Source: Streptomyces lincolnensis
GTDB taxonomy: Bacteria; Actinomycetota; Actinomycetes; Streptomycetales; Streptomycetaceae
Length of the DNA: 64,000 nt
Assembly (NCBI RefSeq): GCF_021173675.1
Contig: NZ_JAIHON010000010.1
Span: 349,211-413,210, forward strand
Direction: 5' to 3'
Within the stretch, counting starts at the first letter, position 1. Each line of letters begins with the position of its first letter. Positions 8,692-16,351 of the stretch are shown here, piece by piece. Position numbers and translations under genes: made by a program. Under the pieces are notes generated by a model. That model had not been told where the DNA came from. It worked only from the letters and a program-made list of their open reading frames with translations, and made no database searches.

Positions 8692-8741
8692 TTGCCGGGC
8701 CCGGGGAAACACGTCACACTGGTACCGAACGAATGGTCGGT
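8692..8741 (+). promoter_or_regulatory. Candidate paa promoter with TetR-type operator
   Basis: TTGCCG (8692-8697) and CACACT (8715-8720) are separated by 17 bp. Immediately downstream is an imperfect 18-bp inverted repeat ACCGAAC-GAAT-GGTCGGT (8724-8741), with six of seven arm positions matching. Actinobacterial paa operons are often controlled by a TetR-family PaaR that binds ACCG/CGGT palindromes, so this is a plausible site. No such regulator gene lies in the window. Confidence 0.5.
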
Positions 8742-8757
8742 TGGGAAGCTGGTATCG

Positions 8758-9741
8758 ATGACCACGACACACTCCGCCGAGGCCGGGGCGCCGTCCGAGC
8801 AGGGGCTTCAGGAGCACTTCGACGCGACGATCGCGCGTGACCAGCGGATCGAGCCGCGCGACTGGATGCCGGAGGGCTACCGCAAGACCCTGGTGCGGCA
8901 GATCGCCCAGCACGCGCACTCGGAGATCATCGGCATGCAGCCCGAGGGCGAGTGGATCACTCGCGCGCCCTCGCTGCGCCGCAAGGCCATCCTGTTCGCC
9001 AAGGTCCAGGACGAGGCCGGGCACGGCCTCTACCTGTACTCGGCGGCCGAGACCCTCGGCGCCGACCGCGCGGACCTCACCGAGCGGCTGATCGAGGGCC
9101 GCCAGAAGTACTCCTCGATCTTCAATTACCCGACCCTCTCCTTCGCCGACGTCGGAGTGATCGGCTGGTTCGTGGACGGCGCCGCGATCTGCAACCAGGT
9201 ACCGCTGTGCCGCAGCTCCTACGGGCCGTACGCGCGCGCGATGGTGCGGATCTGCAAGGAGGAGTCCTTCCACCAACGGCAGGGCTACGAACTGCTGATG
9301 ACGATGATGCGCGGCACCGAGGCCCAGCGCGCGATGGTCCAGGACGCCGTGAACCGCTGGTGGTGGCCGTCCCTGATGATGTTCGGCCCGCCCGACGACG
9401 CCTCGCCCAACTCCGCGCAGTCCATGGCCTGGAAGATCAAGCGGCACTCCAACGACGAACTGCGCCAACGCTTCGTCGACATGACCGTCCCCCAGGCCGA
9501 GAAGCTCGGCGTCACCCTCCCCGACCCCGAGCTGCGCTGGAACGCCGAGCGCGGCCGGCACGACTTCGGCACCCCCGACTGGGACGAACTGCTGCGCGTC
9601 ATCAAGGGTCACGGCCCGTGCAACGACCAGCGGATGGAACGGCGGCGCACCGCCCACGAGAACGGCGGCTGGGTCCGCGAGGCCGCCACCGCCCACGCGG
9701 CCAAGCAGGCGGCCCGAGCGCGGAAGGGAGCGGTGGCATGA
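8758..9741 (+). CDS. paaA: 1,2-phenylacetyl-CoA epoxidase catalytic subunit PaaA
   Basis: Di-iron oxygenase subunit, 327 aa, that epoxidises the ring of phenylacetyl-CoA in the aerobic hybrid pathway of phenylacetate degradation. Iron-ligand helices are visible as FAKVQDEAGHGLYLY (E and ExxH) and RICKEESFHQRQGYELL (E and ExxH), with IEPRDWMPEGYRKTLVRQI at the N-terminus. ATG 8758 is chosen because it follows the operator and gives the family start; the upstream in-frame extension crosses the promoter. It is first of paaABCDE. Confidence 0.97.
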   Translation: MTTTHSAEAGAPSEQGLQEHFDATIARDQRIEPRDWMPEGYRKTLVRQIAQHAHSEIIGMQPEGEWITRAPSLRRKAILFAKVQDEAGHGLYLYSAAETLGADRADLTERLIEGRQKYSSIFNYPTLSFADVGVIGWFVDGAAICNQVPLCRSSYGPYARAMVRICKEESFHQRQGYELLMTMMRGTEAQRAMVQDAVNRWWWPSLMMFGPPDDASPNSAQSMAWKIKRHSNDELRQRFVDMTVPQAEKLGVTLPDPELRWNAERGRHDFGTPDWDELLRVIKGHGPCNDQRMERRRTAHENGGWVREAATAHAAKQAARARKGAVA

Positions 9742-10031
9742 GCCCCGGGAAGCAGGACTGGCCCCTGTACGAGGTGTTCGTGCGCGGCAAGCGCGGCCTG
9801 AACCACGTCCACGTGGGCTCGCTGCACGCCGCCGACGACACCATGGCCCTCACCCACGCCCGCGACCTGTACACGCGGCGCAACGAGGGCGTGAGCATCT
9901 GGGTGGTGCGCTCGGAGCACATCGCCGCCTCCACCCGGGACGAGAAGGATCCCTTCTTCGCCCCCAGCGCCGACAAGGTGTACCGCCATCCCACCTTCTA
10001 CGACATCCCGGACGACGTCCCGCACATCTGA
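9738..10031 (+). CDS. paaB: 1,2-phenylacetyl-CoA epoxidase subunit PaaB
   Basis: Small subunit of 97 aa with the diagnostic WPLYEVFVRGKRGLNHVHVG at the N-terminus and WVVRSEHIAAS in the middle. It overlaps paaA by ATGA. PaaB bridges the PaaA-PaaC core in the epoxidase complex. Confidence 0.96.
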   Translation: MSPGKQDWPLYEVFVRGKRGLNHVHVGSLHAADDTMALTHARDLYTRRNEGVSIWVVRSEHIAASTRDEKDPFFAPSADKVYRHPTFYDIPDDVPHI

Positions 10032-10041
10032 GGAGAGGGCA

Positions 10042-10869
10042 GTGAGCGACGACCACGTCTACCTGACCCTCGCCGAGGGCCACGAGGACGACGCCCGCTG
10101 GGCGTACGGCACCGGCTTCGAGGACCCCCTGCACGGCGTGGACACCACCGTGCCCGAGGGCGTCGACGCGACCGAACTGGCCGCGCTGTGTGTCGCGTTG
10201 GCCGACGACGCCCTGGTCTCGGCCCAGCGGCTCGCCGAGTGGACCACCCGCGCGCCCGAACTGGAGGAGGAGGTCGCCCTCGCCAACATCGGCCTCGACC
10301 TCCTCGGCCAGGCCCGCCTGCTCTACACCCGAGCGGGCCAGGCCGACGGCACCGGCCGCGACGAGGACGCCTACGCCTACTTCCGGGACGCCGGCGAGTT
10401 CCGCTGCGTACGGCTGGCCGAACTGCCGGACGGTGACTTCGCGTTCACCGTCGTGCGGCTGCTGGTGCTGTCCAGCTGGCGGCTGGCCCACTTCGAGCAG
10501 CTCGCCGCGCACCCCGACCCGGTGCTGTCGGCGATCGCCGCGAAGGGCGTCAAGGAGCTGGCCTACCACCGCCAGTACGCCGCCGAATGGGCGGTGCGCC
10601 TGGGCGACGGCACCGAGGAGTCCCACCGCCGGACGCGCAAGGCGCTGGAGCAGGTCGCCCCGTACTTCGGAGAGCTGTTCACCGCCTATGACGTGCGGGA
10701 CGAGGTCGTCGCGGTCCTGCGCCAGGTCGTCGAGGCCGCCGGACTGCCCATGCCGGTCTACCGGCCGCTGCCCGGATCCGGCCGGCAGGGCGAGCACACC
10801 GAGCATCTCGCCCCGCTGCTGGCCGAGTTGCAGAGCGTGGCCCGCGCCCACCCGGAGGCGACATGGTGA
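10042..10869 (+). CDS. paaC: 1,2-phenylacetyl-CoA epoxidase structural subunit PaaC
   Basis: Ferritin-like subunit of 275 aa, GTG start 10 bases after paaB with GAGGAGAGGGC upstream. Family motifs include ANIGLDLLGQARLLYTRAG, DFAFTVVRLLVLSSWRL and KELAYHRQYAAEWAVRLGDG. PaaC is structurally like PaaA but is the non-catalytic partner. Its 3' end overlaps paaD by seven bases. Confidence 0.95.
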   Translation: MSDDHVYLTLAEGHEDDARWAYGTGFEDPLHGVDTTVPEGVDATELAALCVALADDALVSAQRLAEWTTRAPELEEEVALANIGLDLLGQARLLYTRAGQADGTGRDEDAYAYFRDAGEFRCVRLAELPDGDFAFTVVRLLVLSSWRLAHFEQLAAHPDPVLSAIAAKGVKELAYHRQYAAEWAVRLGDGTEESHRRTRKALEQVAPYFGELFTAYDVRDEVVAVLRQVVEAAGLPMPVYRPLPGSGRQGEHTEHLAPLLAELQSVARAHPEATW

Positions 10870-11378
10870 CCACCCTGACGGACGTCCGGCGGGCCCGGCG
10901 CGTCGCCGAGCAGGTCCCGGACCCCGAATTGCCCATGCTGACCCTGGCCGACCTGGGCGTCCTGCGCGATGTCGAGGTGACCGGGGACGGCACGGTGGTG
11001 GCGAGCCTGACCCCGACCTACTCCGGCTGCCCGGCCATGGCCGAGATGCGCGCGGACGTCGCCGCCCGGCTGCGCGAGGCGGGATACGCGCGCGTGGAGA
11101 TCCGCACGGTCCTGAACCCGCCGTGGACCACCGACTGGATCACCCCGCAGGGCCGCCGCAAGCTCACCGAGCACGGCATCGCCCCGCCCGGGGCCGCTCC
11201 CCGCCCGGCGTCCGGTCCGCTCCCACTCGTGCTGTCACCCACCCGGCGCACGGTGGCCTGCCCCCGCTGCGGCTCCGCGGACACCGAGGAGACCTCCCGC
11301 TTCGCCGCCACCTCCTGCAAGGCCCTGTGGCGCTGCCGCACCTGCCGCGAGCCGTTCGAGTACGTCAAGGAGATCTGA
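10863..11378 (+). CDS. paaD: Phenylacetyl-CoA epoxidase assembly/maturation protein PaaD
   Basis: MIP18/SufT-type (DUF59) protein of 171 aa with PDPELPMLTLADLGVLR, TPTYSGCPAM and a C-terminal zinc-finger-like CPRCGS-(x)n-CRTCREP. PaaD proteins are thought to help assemble the epoxidase metal centres. It overlaps paaC and shares TGATG with paaE. Confidence 0.94.
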   Translation: MVTTLTDVRRARRVAEQVPDPELPMLTLADLGVLRDVEVTGDGTVVASLTPTYSGCPAMAEMRADVAARLREAGYARVEIRTVLNPPWTTDWITPQGRRKLTEHGIAPPGAAPRPASGPLPLVLSPTRRTVACPRCGSADTEETSRFAATSCKALWRCRTCREPFEYVKEI

Positions 11379-12781
11379 TGGCCGCCCCGAACCCTGCGAC
11401 CACCTCGGCCCCGAACGGCGTGCCGGCCCCGGATGCGGTGACTCCGACGGGCTCGGAAGTCCCGCACGGCTCGGCCGTTGGCGACGCGATGCCTGCGATG
11501 GGTTCGGCTGCCCCGAGCCCCGCTGCCTCGGCCGCCCGGCACAGTTCGGCCGCGCCGGACGCGGTGGCCCCGAAGAGCTCAGCCGCCCCGGACGTCTCGG
11601 TTGCGGCCGACGCCATGCCCGCGAGGGACGCGGCTGCCTCCGCCTCAACGACCCCGGATGGTTCGGCCGATGCCGAGCCGCCCACCCTGAACCCCGCGCC
11701 CGTCCCCGCGCGCACCCGCCGTCGCCCTGCCTTCCACCGGCTGCGCGTCGCCGGAATCCAGCCGCTGTGCGCGGACGCGGCGGCCGTCGGCTTCGAGATC
11801 CCGGACGACCTGGCCGCGGAGTTCGCCTTCGCGCCGGGCCAGTCGCTGACCCTGCGGCGCGAGATCGACGGACGGGACGAGCGCCGCTCGTACTCGATCT
11901 GCTCGCCCGTCGGCGCGGTACCGCGCATCGGGGTGCGGGTGGTGCCCGGCGGACTGTTCTCGTCGTGGCTGGTCAACGAGGTGCGCCCCGGTGACACGGT
12001 CGAGGTGATGGCCCCCACCGGCGCCTTCACCCCGGACCTGACCACCCCAGGTCACCACGTGCTGATCGCGGCCGGCTCGGGCATCACCCCCATGATCTCC
12101 ATCGCCGAGTCCGTCCTGTCCGCCGACTCCCGCTCGACGGTCACCCTGTTTTACGGCAACCGCCGCACCGACACGGTGATGTTCGCCGACGAGCTGGCCG
12201 ACCTGAAGGACCTCCACCCGGCCCGCTTCCAGCTCGCGCACGTCCTGTCCCGTGAGCCCAGGGAGGCGGAGGTGCTCTCCGGGCGTCTGGACGCGGACCG
12301 GCTCTCCCTGCTCATCGGCTCCCTGGTCGACGTCGAGAACGCCGACCACTGGTGGCTGTGCGGCCCGCACGGCATGGTCCGCGACGCCCGCCAGGTCCTG
12401 GCCGATCTCGGCGTGCCCGGGGACCGCGTCCACCAGGAGCTGTTTTACGCGGACGACGAGCCCGTGCGGGAGGTCCACCACAAGGAGGCCGCCGTCGACG
12501 GACCCGTCAGCCAGGTCACCGTCACCCTCGACGGCCGTACGACCACCTCCGCCCTGCCCCGCGGCCGCAGCATTCTCGACGGCGCCCAGCAGACCCGCCT
12601 CGACCTGCCCTTCGCCTGCAAGGGCGGTGTCTGCGGCACCTGCCGCGCCCTGGTCACCGACGGCGAGGCGGACATGCGGCGCAACTTCGCCCTCGAAGCG
12701 GCCGAGGTCGACGCGGGCTACGTCCTGACCTGCCAGTCGTACCCGGTCTCCGAGACGCTGAGCGTCGACTACGACAGCTGA
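11378..12781 (+). CDS. paaE: Phenylacetyl-CoA epoxidase reductase PaaE with long Ala/Pro-rich N-terminal extension
   Basis: Electron-transfer subunit of 467 aa moving electrons from NADPH through FAD and a plant-type 2Fe-2S centre to PaaA. After a low-complexity leader of about 110 residues the FNR-like domain starts at AFHRLRVAGI, with FAD motif RRSYSICSP, NAD(P) motif IAAGSGITPM and a C-terminal ferredoxin motif CKGGVCGTCRALV followed by LTCQSYP. PaaE is usually about 350-360 aa, so the Ala/Pro/Ser/Asp-rich leader, with recurrent AAPDA and similar words, is extra. The start at 11378 overlaps the paaD stop; a later start near residue 111 would need an RBS that I do not see. Confidence 0.93.
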   Translation: MAAPNPATTSAPNGVPAPDAVTPTGSEVPHGSAVGDAMPAMGSAAPSPAASAARHSSAAPDAVAPKSSAAPDVSVAADAMPARDAAASASTTPDGSADAEPPTLNPAPVPARTRRRPAFHRLRVAGIQPLCADAAAVGFEIPDDLAAEFAFAPGQSLTLRREIDGRDERRSYSICSPVGAVPRIGVRVVPGGLFSSWLVNEVRPGDTVEVMAPTGAFTPDLTTPGHHVLIAAGSGITPMISIAESVLSADSRSTVTLFYGNRRTDTVMFADELADLKDLHPARFQLAHVLSREPREAEVLSGRLDADRLSLLIGSLVDVENADHWWLCGPHGMVRDARQVLADLGVPGDRVHQELFYADDEPVREVHHKEAAVDGPVSQVTVTLDGRTTTSALPRGRSILDGAQQTRLDLPFACKGGVCGTCRALVTDGEADMRRNFALEAAEVDAGYVLTCQSYPVSETLSVDYDS

Positions 12782-13857
12782 GCAGGCCCCGGTGCCGTGG
12801 GCGCGGGCCCGCTGCTGCCCCGGACGACCAGGTCCACCGGGACCAGCGACTCGGGCCGGGGCGGCTCGGGGGAGCCGTCGATCCGGTTCAGCAGCAGCCG
12901 CAGCGAGCGGGTGCCGATCTCCGCGAAGTCGGTGCGCACCGTGGTCAGTGGCGGCAGGAAGTGGGCCGCCTCCGGGATGTCGTCGTAGCCGACGACGCTG
13001 ACGTCATCGGGCACCGAGCGGCCCGCCTCGTGCAGGGCGTGCAGGACACCCAGGGCCATCTGGTCGTTGGAGACGAACACCGCCGTCACGTCCGGGCGCG
13101 CGGCCAGACGGCGGCCCAGGTCGTAGCCGGACCCGGCACTCCAGTCGCCGACGAGCGGCTCGGGGATCTCGACGCCCGCCGTCCGCAGTGTGGACCGCCA
13201 GCTGGTCAGGCGGTGTTCGGCGGAGGTCCAGCCGGTCGGGCCCGCGAGGTGCCACACGGTCGCGTGGCCGAGCCCCAGCAGATGTTCGGTCGCCTTGCGG
13301 GCCCCGGCCCGTGAGTCGCCCGTGGCCAGCTGGGTCTCCGCGTCACGGCCGTTCTCCAGGACCACCAGCGGTGTGTCCAGGGAGGTGTCGGCCAGCGCCC
13401 GGCCCACCCACAGCTGCGGGGCGATGGCGATCACCCCGTCGGCGCCCTCGGCCGACAGCCGGTCCACGGCCTCCACCACGGTGTCGTGGTCGGCGGTGTC
13501 CAGGGCGATGGAACTGACCAGGTAACCGGCCTCCTGCGCGGCGGTGTTGATCGCGGTGAGGATCGAGGCGGGCCCGTAGCGGGCGGCGTCGAAGGAGATG
13601 ACGCCGAGCATCCGGGTCCGCCCGCTGGCCAGGGACCTGGCACTGCGGCTGGGCCGGTAGCCGAGCGTGCGCATGGCCTCCAGGACCGCCGCGCGCGTCT
13701 CGGCGCGGACGGACGGATGGTCGTTCAGCACGCGGGAGACGGTCTGCTTGGAGACGCCGGCCAGCCGGGCCACGTCGTCCATCACGGGGCGCGCCCCCGC
13801 GAAGTTCCGTCTGCTGCGCCCCTTCGGAACGGCTCCGCCGGTGGCGCTTGGGGTCAT
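12769..13857 (-). CDS. LacI-family transcriptional regulator of the GH35 cluster
   Basis: Repressor of 362 aa. The HTH is at about residues 26-45 (MDDVARLAGVSKQTVSRVLN), followed by the hinge-helix region YRPSRSARSLASGRT and a periplasmic-binding-like effector domain with GVISFD, FVSNDQMALGVLHAL and VVGYDDIPEA. ATG 13857 is preferred, with an in-frame start at the M of MDDVARL also possible. It is the last gene of the leftward MFS-GH35-GH35 series but is separated from it by a hairpin. Its 3' end overlaps that of paaE by 13 bp (convergent). The perfect palindrome at 19469 is the likely operator. Confidence 0.93.
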   Translation of the reverse strand: MTPSATGGAVPKGRSRRNFAGARPVMDDVARLAGVSKQTVSRVLNDHPSVRAETRAAVLEAMRTLGYRPSRSARSLASGRTRMLGVISFDAARYGPASILTAINTAAQEAGYLVSSIALDTADHDTVVEAVDRLSAEGADGVIAIAPQLWVGRALADTSLDTPLVVLENGRDAETQLATGDSRAGARKATEHLLGLGHATVWHLAGPTGWTSAEHRLTSWRSTLRTAGVEIPEPLVGDWSAGSGYDLGRRLAARPDVTAVFVSNDQMALGVLHALHEAGRSVPDDVSVVGYDDIPEAAHFLPPLTTVRTDFAEIGTRSLRLLLNRIDGSPEPPRPESLVPVDLVVRGSSGPAPTAPGPAQLS

Positions 13858-13926
13858 GATGGCTGTGTCCTCGGCATCGGTGCGGCGGTCCGGTCCCGCC
13901 CGGCAGGACCACAGCATAGGCGGGAC

Positions 13927-13962
13927 GCCGTGCGGGACCCGGGGTGCCGGGCCCCGCACGGC
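13927..13962 (-). terminator. Hairpin between GH35 operon and lacI-type gene
   Basis: Perfect 10-bp arms GCCGTGCGGG (13927-13936) and CCCGCACGGC (13953-13962), enclosing a 16-base GC-rich loop. It lies 5-40 bases after the GH35 stop, so it can end the sugar operon and lower read-through into the regulator. Confidence 0.65.
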
Positions 13963-13966
13963 GGGC

Positions 13967-16351
13967 TCAGCCGGCCCGGACCGACCACCGGCGGTTCGTG
14001 ATCCACTCGGCGCGCAGCACCTCGGCCGTCCGCCCGGCGGTGCCCACCGGCTCCGGCACGTACGCCCGGGCGTCGGGGTGCAGGGGCAGGATCCGCAGCC
14101 GCAGCCCCTCGGCGCGCGGCGCGTCGGCGGGCAGCCGGTCCGGGCCGATGTCCCAGACCCGCCCCGAGAAGAACTGGTCGGCGACCAGCGTCTCCCCGAC
14201 GTACGCCCGGCCCACGTCACCGGTCCAGTGCAGACGCAGCAGGGTCCCCGCGGGCAGGTCGTCCGGCACCTCGACGCGGTACTCGGCGGCCACGCTGTCG
14301 AAGTACTTCTCCGCGGGAGCGCTCGCCCGCCCCTGCACGCCGGTCACGGGCTCCGGAGCCGGTCCGGCGGGGCGGACCGAGGTGACCTCGGCGAGGGCCT
14401 CCCCGGCCCCGGGTCCGTCCTGCACCGCGTACCGTGTGAAGACGCCGTCGGCCGCCCCGGCCACCGCCGTGCCATCCACCACCTGTGCCCGGTCCGGAGC
14501 GGGCAGCACCGCGAACGACACCGGCCCGTCCGCCGCGTGCAGCCGTACCTCCTCGCGGTCGAAGACCACACCCGCCTCGCTCAGCACCAGCCGCTCGGCG
14601 CCCCACGCCTCGCCCCGGTAGGCGGTACGGGCGGTCGCCGCGTCCAGGACCAGCAGCCCCACCCGGCCGCCCTCGGCCGTGTCCACCTCGACCAGGCAGT
14701 CGGTACCGGGCCGCAGCCCGGTCACCAGCACCCGGCCGTCCACCGGGGTGAGATCGCCGGACGGCACGCTCACGGACGCCACCGTCGCCGCGTCCAGGGC
14801 GAGTTCGGGCACGATGCCGTCGGTCGCCGCCAGTACGAGCACCGTACGGCCGTCGACCTCGACCGTGCACACCGGCTGGGCGCTGGCCCACTCCAGCCGC
14901 AGACCCGCCACGTCGAGCCGCAGCGGCCAGGAGAAGTAGGAGCCGCTCGGCACGGTGACCGGGGCGCTCGGCAGCGTCAACGCCTCGGAACCGTCCGGGA
15001 ATTCGACCGTGAACACCGTGTCCGGGTGGTCCGGCAGCGGTTCGTGCGGCTGGTGGTTGTTGACGAACAGGAACCCCGAGACGCCGTCGGTGCGCACCGC
15101 CCACCGCAAGGTCTCCCGGTCGTCCTGCCCGGCCGGCCGCCGCTCGGGCAGGACCGAGTCCATCGGGGCGATACGGTCCCCGAAGTCCGCCAACAGCAGG
15201 TGCTGGAGGCGCAGTTCGTGGTAGGTCGGCCGGTACTGGCCGTACTCGCCGAGCGGGGCCTGGAAGTCGTACGTCAGGACCGGCAGGTCGTTGGGATAGC
15301 CGGTGGCGTGGGACTCCTGGAGGGTGGTGAGCTCCCCGGCGGGGTTGGTGCCGCCGTGGAACATGTAGAAGCCCTGCCAGACCGAACCGCAGCCGATCTT
15401 GGTGAGGCCCAGTGCGCCGATGTCGGCGGCCTCGACCCGTGGCCGTCGGTGGTACGACACCGCCATGCCGCCGCCCAACTCGCAGGTGGCCCAGGGGAAG
15501 CGGTCCGCGAAGGCGTCCGGCTCGCCGCCCCGCACGGTGGTCGGTCTGAGGTCGGCGCCGATGCCCTCGTCGTCGCGCTGGTGGGTGAAGAAGAAGTGCT
15601 TGCGACAGGTGTCGGGCCAGCCGCCGTCCGCCTCGGTCCAGAACGTCTCGGTGTACCCGCCGTACAGCGGAACCAGCTCGTCCGGCGGGAGTTGGACCCC
15701 GCCCCAGGCGGTCGACGTCCACAACGGGGCGCTCATCCCGGCCTGTTGGGCCATGCGCTTCAGGGTGAGCAGATGGCCGGGCTGGTCGTACAGCTCGTTC
15801 TCGATCTGGATCGCCACGATCGGGCCGCCGTGCGCCCGGTCGAGACCGCGCAGTTGCTCGGCGATCGCCGCGAACCACGGCCGTACGGCGTCCAGGTAGG
15901 CCGGGTCGTCGGTGCGCGGCGCGCAGTCGCGGGCCAGCACCCAGTCGGGCAGCCCGCCGTTGCGGACCTCCGCGTGGGACCAGGGGCCCACGCGCGGGAT
16001 GAAGTCCAGGCCGTGGCGGGCGCACAGCTCGGCGAAGCGGCGCACATCGCGGTCGCCGTCGAAGCGGACGCGGCCCTCGACCTCCTCGTGGTGGATCCAG
16101 ATGAGGTAACTGGCGACGGCCGTGATGCCGCCCGCCTTCATCTTCAGCAGCTCCTCCTCCCACTCCTCGGCCGGGTAGCGGGAGTAGTGGAACTCGCCGG
16201 ACACCGGGAACCACGGGCGGCCGCCCCGGGAGAGCCGGCGGCTGTTGATCTCGATCGGGTCCGGCACACCGGGGGCGTCGGCGAAGGGCAGGTGCCCGGC
16301 CACCGGCGCGTGGTCGGGGATCGGTACGCGCAGTCGGTGCGGCTGGGTCAC
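13967..16351 (-). CDS. GH35 beta-galactosidase, long divergent member
   Basis: Predicted glycoside hydrolase family 35 enzyme of 794 aa. No signal peptide is visible, so it is probably cytoplasmic. The GTG at 16351 overlaps the upstream GH35 stop as GTGA. The TIM-barrel domain shows GEFHYSRYPAEEWEEELLKM, the acid/base Asn-Glu pair in IQIENELYDQPG (around residue 186), and a likely nucleophile in TCELGGGMA. FYMFHGGTNPAGE is a GH35 hallmark. The C-terminal half is beta-rich and poorly recognisable. It differs strongly from its neighbour, for example ELYD in place of the common EYGAYG after the catalytic pair, suggesting a different beta-galactoside or a related substrate. Confidence 0.9.
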   Translation of the reverse strand: MTQPHRLRVPIPDHAPVAGHLPFADAPGVPDPIEINSRRLSRGGRPWFPVSGEFHYSRYPAEEWEEELLKMKAGGITAVASYLIWIHHEEVEGRVRFDGDRDVRRFAELCARHGLDFIPRVGPWSHAEVRNGGLPDWVLARDCAPRTDDPAYLDAVRPWFAAIAEQLRGLDRAHGGPIVAIQIENELYDQPGHLLTLKRMAQQAGMSAPLWTSTAWGGVQLPPDELVPLYGGYTETFWTEADGGWPDTCRKHFFFTHQRDDEGIGADLRPTTVRGGEPDAFADRFPWATCELGGGMAVSYHRRPRVEAADIGALGLTKIGCGSVWQGFYMFHGGTNPAGELTTLQESHATGYPNDLPVLTYDFQAPLGEYGQYRPTYHELRLQHLLLADFGDRIAPMDSVLPERRPAGQDDRETLRWAVRTDGVSGFLFVNNHQPHEPLPDHPDTVFTVEFPDGSEALTLPSAPVTVPSGSYFSWPLRLDVAGLRLEWASAQPVCTVEVDGRTVLVLAATDGIVPELALDAATVASVSVPSGDLTPVDGRVLVTGLRPGTDCLVEVDTAEGGRVGLLVLDAATARTAYRGEAWGAERLVLSEAGVVFDREEVRLHAADGPVSFAVLPAPDRAQVVDGTAVAGAADGVFTRYAVQDGPGAGEALAEVTSVRPAGPAPEPVTGVQGRASAPAEKYFDSVAAEYRVEVPDDLPAGTLLRLHWTGDVGRAYVGETLVADQFFSGRVWDIGPDRLPADAPRAEGLRLRILPLHPDARAYVPEPVGTAGRTAEVLRAEWITNRRWSVRAG

